Assembly (NCBI GenBank): GCA_903837025.1
Contig: CAILTC010000592.1
Coordinates: 1 to 6,824, forward strand
Origin: an uncultured Bacteroidota bacterium
GTDB lineage: Bacteria; Bacteroidota; Bacteroidia; Flavobacteriales; Flavobacteriaceae
Direction of reading: 5' to 3'
DNA length: 6,824 bases
Position numbers and translations under genes: made by a program. The notes under the pieces are model-generated. The model was not told the origin of the DNA. It searched no databases and saw nothing but the letters and a program-made list of their open reading frames with translations. This document shows positions 1-5,708 of this stretch, piece after piece; within the stretch, counting starts at the first letter, position 1, and each line of letters begins with the position of its first letter.

Positions 1-846
1 AAATTTAAGGTGGTTGTTGATGGTGTGAATTCTTCGGGTGGAATTATTATCCCTAAATTATTGGAATTAATGGGCGTTGAAGTCGTAAAATTATATTGTG
101 AACCCAACGGACATTTTCCTCATAATCCAGAACCTTTAAAAGAACATTTGACCGATATTTCGGAATTGGTTGTCAAAGAAAAAGCGCATTTGGGCGTTGT
201 TGTCGATCCCGATGTAGATCGTTTGGCTTTTATTTGCGAAGATGGTGAAATGTTTGGTGAAGAATATACTTTGGTGGCTTGCGCCGATTTTGTTTTGGGC
301 AAAACTCCAGGAAATACGGTTTCGAATATGTCCTCGTCTCGTGCTTTGCGTGATGTGACCAATAGTCATAACGGAAAATACGAAGCCAGCGCAGTAGGCG
401 AGGTGAATGTAGTTGAATTAATGAAGAAAAATAATGCCATCATTGGTGGCGAAGGAAACGGCGGAATTATTTATCCAGAATTGCATTACGGACGCGATAG
501 TTTGGTAGGAGTTGCCTTGTTTTTGACGCATTTGGCCAACAAGAAAATGAGTGTTTCGGCTTTGCGTGCTTCGTATCCGGAGTATTATATGAGCAAAAAC
601 AAAATCGAATTGACCCCTCAAATCGACGTAGATGCGATCCTTGTGGCTATGACCGAAAAATACAAAAACGAAGATTGTACGACTATCGACGGTGTAAAAA
701 TTGATTTTGCTACTGAATGGGTACATCTAAGAAAATCGAATACCGAACCCATTATTCGTATCTATACCGAAGCACCTTCTCAAAATCAAGCCGATGCTTT
801 GGCATTGAGAATCATTGACGAAATTAAGACGATTGCTGGGATGTAA
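1..846 (+). CDS. glmM: Phosphoglucosamine mutase (GlmM type), 3' part
   Basis: The frame is open from the first base, so the gene enters from outside the window; about 281 C-terminal residues are present of the roughly 460 usual for the family. It belongs to the alpha-D-phosphohexomutase superfamily, cytoplasmic enzymes; GlmM converts glucosamine-6-phosphate to glucosamine-1-phosphate for UDP-GlcNAc, peptidoglycan and LPS synthesis. Visible motifs in order: the metal-binding loop DPDVDR (nt 205-222), the sugar-binding loop GGEGNGG (around nt 448-465) and the C-terminal phosphate-binding loop RKSNTEPIIRIYTEA (nt 730-774). The catalytic phosphoserine loop would lie upstream and is not visible. 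The GEGNGG form of the sugar loop is, from memory, usual in Bacteroidota and archaeal GlmM-like enzymes. A phosphomannomutase/phosphoglucomutase role cannot be fully excluded. The GTG at position 10 is not the start, because coding similarity continues to the window edge. A strong terminator follows. Confidence 0.87.
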   Translation, partial: KFKVVVDGVNSSGGIIIPKLLELMGVEVVKLYCEPNGHFPHNPEPLKEHLTDISELVVKEKAHLGVVVDPDVDRLAFICEDGEMFGEEYTLVACADFVLGKTPGNTVSNMSSSRALRDVTNSHNGKYEASAVGEVNVVELMKKNNAIIGGEGNGGIIYPELHYGRDSLVGVALFLTHLANKKMSVSALRASYPEYYMSKNKIELTPQIDVDAILVAMTEKYKNEDCTTIDGVKIDFATEWVHLRKSNTEPIIRIYTEAPSQNQADALALRIIDEIKTIAGM

Positions 847-863
847 TATCGTTTTTTAGAATT

Positions 864-901
864 GAAAAACCCTTTCGGAATTGTTTTCGAAAGGGTTTTT
901 T
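864..901 (+). terminator. Hairpin terminator after glmM
   Basis: The arms 865-877 and 888-900 are perfectly complementary (13 bp, AAAAACCCTTTCG with its complement). Counting the inner G-T and two A-T pairs, the stem reaches 16 bp with a 4-base TTGT loop. The right arm runs into six T and then a T-rich stretch to 910. It starts 18 bases after the glmM stop. The A-run at the left foot gives T on the other strand, so it could also stop the convergent SET-domain gene, whose stop codon lies about 100 bases away. Confidence 0.88.
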
Positions 902-918
902 GTTGTTTTTGATCTATT

Positions 919-964
919 ATTTTAACTCATTAGTAAAAAAATATTTTTGCTGATAAGTTAAAAT
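919..964. repeat. Long imperfect hairpin between convergent genes
   Basis: The arms 919-939 and 944-964 pair over 21 positions around an AATA loop, with one C-A mismatch (928/955) and two T-G wobbles (931/952 and 934/949). The wobbles are pairs only in RNA of the + strand; on the - strand they become A-C mismatches. It lies just beyond the glmM terminator and 35 bases beyond the stop of the SET gene. There is no T-run directly after it on either strand, so it is not a classical intrinsic terminator. It could be a backup 3'-end structure or a small palindromic repeat. Confidence 0.6.
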
Positions 965-998
965 TTGTATATTTATCAAAGTTTTTAAGATAATAATT

Positions 999-1457
999 TT
1001 ATAATTCGGGTTTATTAATCCAATTTTCTATAGATTGTCCAGCAGATTCTGGCCCCAAATAGTTTATAGTTATTTCTTGATTCTTTTCAATAGATTGGAT
1101 TGCTTCAAATATCATAAGTTCTTTTTCTTTATCAAAATAATAAGTAGCATTACAATTGTCGGCGTGGTTGTATAATGAACCATAACCAAGCGCAATTCCG
1201 GTATATTCATTATTTTCATCGATCATAAAAGCATAATAGTTGAGCAGCATTTGCTTTCGAACCGTCATTTCTTGGAGCTTCATTTTAATAATAGGACACT
1301 CTTCGATGATATCGCCTATTTTGATGGTTTGTTGCGCAAAGACACCTCGACCATGAATAGAAGAAATGGCAACATAAATGGCATTATTAGGTTTAGTAAC
1401 AAATAAATTATTTTTATCACCTTTAAAATTCTTGAAATATGAAAAAATCGATCGCAT
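999..1457 (-). CDS. SET-domain protein, putative lysine methyltransferase
   Basis: A 152-residue cytoplasmic protein, about the length of a free-standing bacterial SET domain. Visible SET landmarks are the N-terminal SSIHGRGVFA (residues 32-41, matching the family's S-x-I-H-G-x-G-[VL]-F/Y), the segment GYGSLYNHADNCNATYYF (91-108, matching the family G-S-x-x-N-H-S-x-x-P-N), and ITINYL (129-134), whose Tyr133 would be the active-site tyrosine. The family transfers methyl groups from S-adenosylmethionine to lysine in proteins; the target here is unknown. The usual NHS is NHA, a small change at the cofactor site, while Asn97 and His98 are kept. The start is forced: an in-frame stop directly precedes this ATG and no other ATG, GTG or TTG occurs before the conserved region. 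The start therefore lies inside the signal-peptide codons of the divergent gene at 1439, with a 19-base overlap. It is convergent with glmM. Confidence 0.8.
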   Translation of the reverse strand: MRSIFSYFKNFKGDKNNLFVTKPNNAIYVAISSIHGRGVFAQQTIKIGDIIEECPIIKMKLQEMTVRKQMLLNYYAFMIDENNEYTGIALGYGSLYNHADNCNATYYFDKEKELMIFEAIQSIEKNQEITINYLGPESAGQSIENWINKPEL

Positions 1458-1942
1458 TTATTGGGGCTTTATTTATGAGTTCAATTGCTTTTGCGCAAGT
1501 TAGTAAAAAGGATACTATAAATAAATCCCCAAGCAGAAAAGTATTGAATAACGATTTGAAAAACTTACCGCCAGAGGAAGAAACCAATACGAATAGTGGT
1601 GGACTTAAAGCGAATTATCACCAAAAAATAAAAGGGGAGGAAAGCAGTTTTCAGAAAGTATCGGATAATAACGCTCGTGAGATAAAAGGAACAATTACTC
1701 AAAAAGGAAAAGTGAATGATGCAATGACTACTGAAAAACAGAATTTCACGATTAAAATGAGTAATACCGGTAAACAAGAAGTTGCCACTGAGCAAAGCTT
1801 GAATGATGAAAGTGCAGCTACTACACAGAAAAAACATGTTGCTAATATAAAATGGACTGCTGGTAAAGTAGCAAAAGACACTACAGCGAATGAATCGAAA
1901 GCATTAACTCCTTATCTGAAAATAAATGGAGTAAAAAAATAA
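1439..1942 (+). CDS. Exported polar protein of unknown function
   Basis: I do not recognise this 167-residue protein. Residues 1-19 form a clear Sec signal peptide (MKKSIAFIGALFMSSIAFA, cleavage before Gln20), so it is exported to the periplasm or beyond. There is no lipobox cysteine and no cysteine anywhere. The mature part is dominated by Lys, Asn, Thr, Ser, Glu and Gln, with a single Trp (139), so it is probably largely disordered or extended. No domain is visible. There is no C-terminal type IX sorting domain. The coding frame is supported by the signal peptide and by being the only long plausible frame here. Its upstream region lies wholly inside the divergent SET gene. A TATTTTTA at 1409-1416 matches the Bacteroidota -7 motif at five of six fixed bases and might be its promoter. 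It is followed by two other genes for exported proteins in the same direction. Confidence 0.72.
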   Translation: MKKSIAFIGALFMSSIAFAQVSKKDTINKSPSRKVLNNDLKNLPPEEETNTNSGGLKANYHQKIKGEESSFQKVSDNNAREIKGTITQKGKVNDAMTTEKQNFTIKMSNTGKQEVATEQSLNDESAATTQKKHVANIKWTAGKVAKDTTANESKALTPYLKINGVKK

Positions 1943-1949
1943 TAAATCT

Positions 1950-1976
1950 TTTTAGGGTAACAATTATAAAGCCAAG
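1950..1976 (+). repeat. Imperfect direct repeat, copy A
   Basis: Copy A reads TTTTAGGG, TAACAATT, four variable bases, AGC, C, AAG. It matches copy B (2039-2066) at 23 of 27 positions, allowing one extra G in B, and lies 8 bases after the stop codon of the exported-protein gene. It may be a regulatory site or 5'-leader element of the next gene, or a relic of a local duplication; no known operator was recognised. Confidence 0.55.
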
Positions 1977-2038
1977 TTGATATAGAGTTGTAATCGTTCT
2001 TTTAGAAATTGAAAATTATGTAATCTAAAATAATTTAA

Positions 2039-2066
2039 TTTTAGGGGTAACAATTTTTGAGCTAAG
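2039..2066 (+). repeat. Imperfect direct repeat, copy B
   Basis: Copy B reads TTTTAGGGG, TAACAATT, TTTG, AGC, T, AAG. It is offset about 89-90 bases from copy A and lies 53 bases before the start of the Hcp-motif gene. The first bases also form a 7-bp inverted repeat with 2025-2031 (CTAAAAT with ATTTTAG). The 177-base gap 1943-2119 holds this repeat pair and no exact TAnnTTTG promoter. Confidence 0.55.
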
Positions 2067-2119
2067 AGTATCTATTAGTATAAACAACCAAATAATCAAT
2101 AATATAAAAATTAGAAATC

Positions 2120-2752
2120 ATGAAAAAAAGAATCTTTATTACAGTAGCTTTATTTGTTTTTACAAGTATTATAAGTCAATTATTTGCTCAAGATGCAGCT
2201 CGTGTTAAGGCGGGTTATAATGTAAAAAGCAATATAAAATGTAGAGTAATTGAATCATCAACGGGTTGCGATATTGTTTGTGAACACACAATCGTTTCTC
2301 CAAGGGATGCTTCAAGCGGGTTGCCAACAGGTAAAAGAATGCATAAGCCCTACATTTTTTCGGTAAGTGTTGAAGACAATGTTGTAAGTCCGAGAGATAT
2401 TGCATCTGGTCAAGCTTCCGGAAAAGTCAATGTTCAGGATATTAGCATGACAAAAAGAGCGTCAGGAGCTGGAGTCGGAAAGGTTTCTTTGCAAGATTTT
2501 CATTTTGTTGTAAAAAATAAAGGTAAAATAGTGCCTGTAACTGTTGAAGATGGCGAATGTGTTTTTCCTGAAGATTGTCCTGATGGAGAATATTCATTAG
2601 TGTGTGATTGGAGTTGGGGAATGTCTAATTCAGGTTCAGGTAGATGTGCTGCGTCCTTTCTTTTAACAATTGAAAATGGAGATTGTACCGCTATGGCAAT
2701 TAATGAAAAAGGATTACCAGGTGACAAAGGCAATAAAGGAAACAAAAAATAA
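2120..2752 (+). CDS. Exported cysteine-rich protein with Hcp-like motifs
   Basis: 210 residues; signal peptide 1-23 with cleavage before Gln24, so it is exported. The mature part has eight cysteines (41, 50, 54, 147, 153, 162, 176, 189), suggesting disulfides. Three related segments share [AS]SG-x3-GK: SPRDASSGLPTGKRMHKPYIF (60-80), SPRDIASGQASGK continuing as VNVQDISMTK (90-112), and RASGAGVGKVSLQDFHFV (113-130). Compared from memory with T6SS tube protein Hcp, the first resembles the loop-strand SGQPSGQRVHKPFKFT of enteric Hcp, and the other two resemble GAGKVNVQDLSFTK of Pseudomonas Hcp1. WSWGMSNSGS (164-173) nearly equals the Hcp1 strand WSWGMSQSGS, but in Hcp that strand comes before the loop, not after. 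The C-terminus GLPGDKGNKGNK (198-209) has four collagen-like Gly-x-y triplets. No other T6SS gene is visible and the length and order differ from Hcp, so I do not call it Hcp. Function unknown. A hairpin terminator follows 8 bases after the stop. Confidence 0.8.
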   Translation: MKKRIFITVALFVFTSIISQLFAQDAARVKAGYNVKSNIKCRVIESSTGCDIVCEHTIVSPRDASSGLPTGKRMHKPYIFSVSVEDNVVSPRDIASGQASGKVNVQDISMTKRASGAGVGKVSLQDFHFVVKNKGKIVPVTVEDGECVFPEDCPDGEYSLVCDWSWGMSNSGSGRCAASFLLTIENGDCTAMAINEKGLPGDKGNKGNKK

Positions 2753-2760
2753 AAAGGATA

Positions 2761-2790
2761 AAACCAGGAAGTAGCCTTACTTCCTGGTTT
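2761..2790 (+). terminator. Hairpin terminator after the Hcp-motif gene
   Basis: The arms 2761-2773 (AAACCAGGAAGTA) and 2778-2790 are perfectly complementary over 13 bp around a GCCT loop, starting 8 bases after the stop codon. The right arm ends in TTT, followed by ATTTAAAGTTT rather than a clean T-run. This separates the gene from the DUF3078-like gene downstream. Confidence 0.82.
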
Positions 2791-2900
2791 ATTTAAAGTT
2801 TATATTCTAAAACTATTTTACTCACTATCATTCTCCCAATATGAAAAAAAGTACCCCTCAATTACTATTTTGGTATGAGAATTCGTCAAATATAAAAATC

Positions 2901-4034
2901 ATGAAAAATACGATTCTGAAATCTGTTTTGGTTTTTATTTTTTTGATTAGTTCTGCTACAATATTCGGACAAAAAGACCTTATAATTAAAAATGATCGCA
3001 CAGCAATACGATGCAAGATTCTAAAAACAACCAACACAAAATATAAATATGCTTTTATTGATACAAAAAATAAAGTAGCAAAATCTTCGGTTTTAAAAAC
3101 GGCGGTAGATACTATTATATATAACAAATATGATAAAAACGAAACGGCCAATATCCTTTTCGATGAGAAACCTAAAGCGGCAGTTGTTGACGGCGAACCT
3201 GTAAAATCATATCATTTTACATTTGGTTTGGGTTTAAATATCAGTAATGTTTTAGAATTTAATCCTCCCACGGGTCCAGATAAAAAAAGCTTTTCTGCCA
3301 CAAGTGCTTTAGATTTGGGATTAGATTATAATAAAGAAGGAAATCGATTTGCGATGACCAATGAATTACATTGGAATCTAGCCTTGCAAAAGTCAGGATT
3401 GACAAGCAGTACACATATTCAAAGAGTTAGTGATGAATTGGTCACCTTACATGATTTTTCGTATTTAATTGGTAAAGACAGTAAGTGGAACGCCAATTTA
3501 ATTGTGAAAACAAGCACCTCGATTTTCACTATTTATGACGGTAACTATTTTAAAGATTACAATAATAGCGGGAAAATACAAGCTTTTTTAAGTCCTTATC
3601 AAGTCACTCTTTCACCAGGAATAAAATACCAACCCAACAAGTATTTTCGATTTTCACTTTCGCCTTATTCAGTTAGTTTGTATGGTTTAACGAGTCAAAA
3701 AATAGCCAATACCGGATTTTATACCCAGACTTTTGATGCGAACAATAATTATGATCTTTTTGTATTTAAACAATTGGGAGCCGAACTTAATATTTGGTAC
3801 GACAGGAAATTTAAAAAATGGATGGAAATGCAATATCGTTTGGGAATCTCTTCGGATTATTTTTCTAAAACTACCATAAACGGATTGGTGAACGGATTGT
3901 TTATCACGAAATTCAAATTATTCAAAAATATTTCCTTGTCGCATCGAGCAACTTTAACTGGTGATTTTTCGCAAAGCCCATTTAAACCGTATTACAAACA
4001 AACCATTTTGTTGAGCTTCTCTAAAAGTTTTTAA
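2901..4034 (+). CDS. DUF3078-like outer-membrane beta-barrel protein
   Basis: 377 residues from the ATG at 2901. This start is chosen because it gives a clean signal peptide (residues 1-23, MKNTILKSVLVFIFLISS then ATIFG, cleavage before Gln24); the in-frame ATG at 2841 would put 20 polar residues before it. Residues about 25-75 form a small beta-rich region beginning DLIIKNDRTAIRCKI, of the kind that often follows the signal peptide in Bacteroidota envelope proteins. From about 105 on the sequence alternates polar and hydrophobic residues with many Tyr, Phe and Trp. It carries segments typical of DUF3078: WNANLIVKTSTSIFTIYDG, FLSPYQVTLSPGIKYQPN, and FSLSPYSVSLYG. The last residues, LLSFSKSF, end in Phe like an outer-membrane insertion signal. 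The likely location is the outer membrane; the role of DUF3078 proteins is unknown. It lies downstream of a terminator, so it probably has its own promoter, but no exact TAnnTTTG is present; TATTTTG near 2868 is one base short. Confidence 0.8.
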   Translation: MKNTILKSVLVFIFLISSATIFGQKDLIIKNDRTAIRCKILKTTNTKYKYAFIDTKNKVAKSSVLKTAVDTIIYNKYDKNETANILFDEKPKAAVVDGEPVKSYHFTFGLGLNISNVLEFNPPTGPDKKSFSATSALDLGLDYNKEGNRFAMTNELHWNLALQKSGLTSSTHIQRVSDELVTLHDFSYLIGKDSKWNANLIVKTSTSIFTIYDGNYFKDYNNSGKIQAFLSPYQVTLSPGIKYQPNKYFRFSLSPYSVSLYGLTSQKIANTGFYTQTFDANNNYDLFVFKQLGAELNIWYDRKFKKWMEMQYRLGISSDYFSKTTINGLVNGLFITKFKLFKNISLSHRATLTGDFSQSPFKPYYKQTILLSFSKSF

Positions 4035-4100
4035 ATGAAATAATTAAGTAGATGACAAAAATCAATACTCCTAAATGAATATCTAATAATTAAAAAGGGG

Positions 4101-4108
4101 TATCTTTG
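4101..4108 (+). promoter_or_regulatory. Bacteroidota -7 promoter element for the class V PLP enzyme
   Basis: TATCTTTG is an exact match to the TAnnTTTG -7 element of Bacteroidota primary sigma factor promoters, 20 bases before the ATG at 4129, implying a short leader. No clear -33 TTG/TTTG is visible at 17-23 bases upstream. Confidence 0.6.
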
Positions 4109-4128
4109 GAATCTAATCTATTCATAAT

Positions 4129-5616
4129 ATGATCCTTAAAGAAATACCAGCCCAATTAGAACACTACTTCGAAGAGTTTCGTAACAATATTATAGGAATC
4201 GATCAGGAATTTGTTTCGCCTTACGGCGTAAAAAAAATTATTTACACGGATTGGACAGCCAGCGGTCGCTTGTATCGTCCTATTGAGGAAAAAATGATGA
4301 ACGATTTTGGTCCTTTCGTAGCCAATACCCATACTGAAACTACCGTTTCGGGAACGGCAATGACAATGGCGTATCATAAAGCGCGTAACATTATCAAAGA
4401 TCACGTAAACGCCAATGAAGATGATGTTTTAATTACAGATGGAACCGGAATGACGGGCGTTGTCAATAAATTTCAGCGTATTTTAGGTTTGAAAATTCCC
4501 GAAAACCTGAAAGATTTTATTAGTATTCCTGCAGAGAAGAAACCTGTTGTTTTTATTTCGCACATGGAACATCATTCCAATCAAACTTCTTGGCTAGAAA
4601 CCATTGCCGATGTTGAAGTTATTCCGTCTTGTGAAGATGGTTTATTCAGTATTGAAAACCTTAGCTTTTTATTGGAAAAATATAAAGATAGAAGTTTTAA
4701 AATTGCTTCGATAACTTCTTGTTCGAACGTTACCGGAATTAAAACGCCTTATCACGAAGTGGCAAAATTAATGCACCAAAATAAGGGACTTTGCTTTGTT
4801 GATTTTGCTTGTTCTGGGCCTTATGTAAAAATTGATATGCACCCTGAAGATCCCGAAAGTTTCTTAGATGCCATTTTCTTTTCGCCACATAAATTTCTTG
4901 GTGGTCCTGGAACTCCCGGAGTATTGGTTTTTAATAAAAAATTATATCAAAATTTAATTCCTGATAATCCTGGTGGAGGAACTGTTTCTTGGACAAATCC
5001 TTGGGGCGAGCACAAATACATCGATAATATAGAGGAAAGAGAAGATGGTGGAACTCCAGGTTTTCTTCAAGTTATCAAAACAGCTTTGGTTATTCAGTTG
5101 AAAGAGAAAATGGGAGTTGAAAATATTTTGAAACGAGAACACGAAATTGTAGAAACTGTTTTTTCGAACTTGGAAAATGTGCCAAATATCAATATTTTGG
5201 CAGCACAACATCAAAATCGCTTGGGCGTTATTTCGTTTTATATTGATGATTTGCATTTTAATTTAGGTGTAAAATTACTCAACGATAAATTTGGTATTCA
5301 AACCCGAGGTGGTTGCAGTTGTGCCGGTACTTACGGGCATTTTTTATTGCATGTAGATCAAGAAGCTTCGCATCAATTGGTTGATGAAATTAGTTTGGGC
5401 GATTTATTAAGAAAACCGGGTTGGATTAGAATGTCGATTCATCCAACGACGACTAACGAAGAAATTAAATGGGTTTGCGATAGTATAATTGCTTTGGCCA
5501 AAAACCACAAAGAATGGGCTAAAGATTATATTTATGATAAAAGCACCAATGAATTTATTCATAAAAACGCAAAATCATTCGAAAAAGAAATGGTGGAAGA
5601 ATGGTTTAAAATTTAG
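4129..5616 (+). CDS. Class V PLP-dependent aminotransferase/cysteine desulfurase-like enzyme
   Basis: 495 residues, cytoplasmic, fold-type I PLP enzyme of the NifS/SufS (aminotransferase class V) superfamily. Visible sites by analogy with SufS: TDGTGMTG (103-110) as the phosphate-binding turn; MEHHSNQTSW (146-155), with His148 expected to stack on PLP; VDFACSG (224-230), with Asp225 facing the pyridine nitrogen; SPHKFLGGPG (252-261), with Lys255 as the Schiff-base lysine; RGGCSCAG (393-400), with Cys396 and Cys398 where desulfurases carry the persulfide cysteine loop; and WIRMSIHPTTT (432-442), with Arg434 as the substrate-carboxylate arginine. It is about 90 residues longer than SufS, with insertions and a charged C-terminal tail, and has no Suf or Isc neighbours. 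Cysteine desulfurase, selenocysteine lyase or another sulfur or amine reaction are all possible; I cannot choose the substrate. It is a single gene with its own promoter, convergent with the acyltransferase. No convincing terminator follows in 5617-5708. Confidence 0.88.
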   Translation: MILKEIPAQLEHYFEEFRNNIIGIDQEFVSPYGVKKIIYTDWTASGRLYRPIEEKMMNDFGPFVANTHTETTVSGTAMTMAYHKARNIIKDHVNANEDDVLITDGTGMTGVVNKFQRILGLKIPENLKDFISIPAEKKPVVFISHMEHHSNQTSWLETIADVEVIPSCEDGLFSIENLSFLLEKYKDRSFKIASITSCSNVTGIKTPYHEVAKLMHQNKGLCFVDFACSGPYVKIDMHPEDPESFLDAIFFSPHKFLGGPGTPGVLVFNKKLYQNLIPDNPGGGTVSWTNPWGEHKYIDNIEEREDGGTPGFLQVIKTALVIQLKEKMGVENILKREHEIVETVFSNLENVPNINILAAQHQNRLGVISFYIDDLHFNLGVKLLNDKFGIQTRGGCSCAGTYGHFLLHVDQEASHQLVDEISLGDLLRKPGWIRMSIHPTTTNEEIKWVCDSIIALAKNHKEWAKDYIYDKSTNEFIHKNAKSFEKEMVEEWFKI

Positions 5617-5708
5617 ATTTCAGGTAGCAGAATTCAGAAAGTAGTTAAATAATAAAAAAATCATTTGTAACTATAATCTACATGATTATCTGCAACTTGC
5701 AGTATCGA

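Noticed and set aside
10..12. GTG as a start codon of the first gene
   Set aside because: The frame is open to base 1, and the residues around it (KFKVVVDGVNSSGG) are internal to the mutase family; the gene simply enters from outside the window.
120..726. Antisense open frames across the mutase gene
   Set aside because: They lie wholly opposite a gene with clear family motifs and show no signal peptide, domain or sensible composition of their own.
2000..2044. Inverted repeats TTTTAGA/TCTAAAA and CTAAAAT/ATTTTAG in the gap before the Hcp-motif gene
   Set aside because: These are short, AT-only arms in AT-rich sequence, with no T-run after them; chance is likely and they overlap the more convincing direct repeat.
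2120..2752. Calling this gene a genuine type VI secretion tube protein (Hcp/TssD)
   Set aside because: It has a Sec signal peptide and eight cysteines, the motif order differs from Hcp, it is longer, and no other T6SS gene is visible; only motif-level likeness is claimed.
2841..2900. Longer in-frame start (ATG 2841) for the DUF3078-like protein
   Set aside because: It would add 20 polar residues before a clean signal peptide that begins at the ATG at 2901; exported proteins of this group start directly with the signal peptide.
4954..5256. Antisense open frame across the class V PLP enzyme gene
   Set aside because: It is a shadow of the conserved coding strand; its translation has no recognisable features.
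5673..5702. Small stem-loops between the class V enzyme and the acyltransferase gene (ATAATC/GATTAT and CTGCA/TGCAG)
   Set aside because: The stems are only 5-6 bp, have no T-run and are mutually exclusive in part; they do not support a terminator call.
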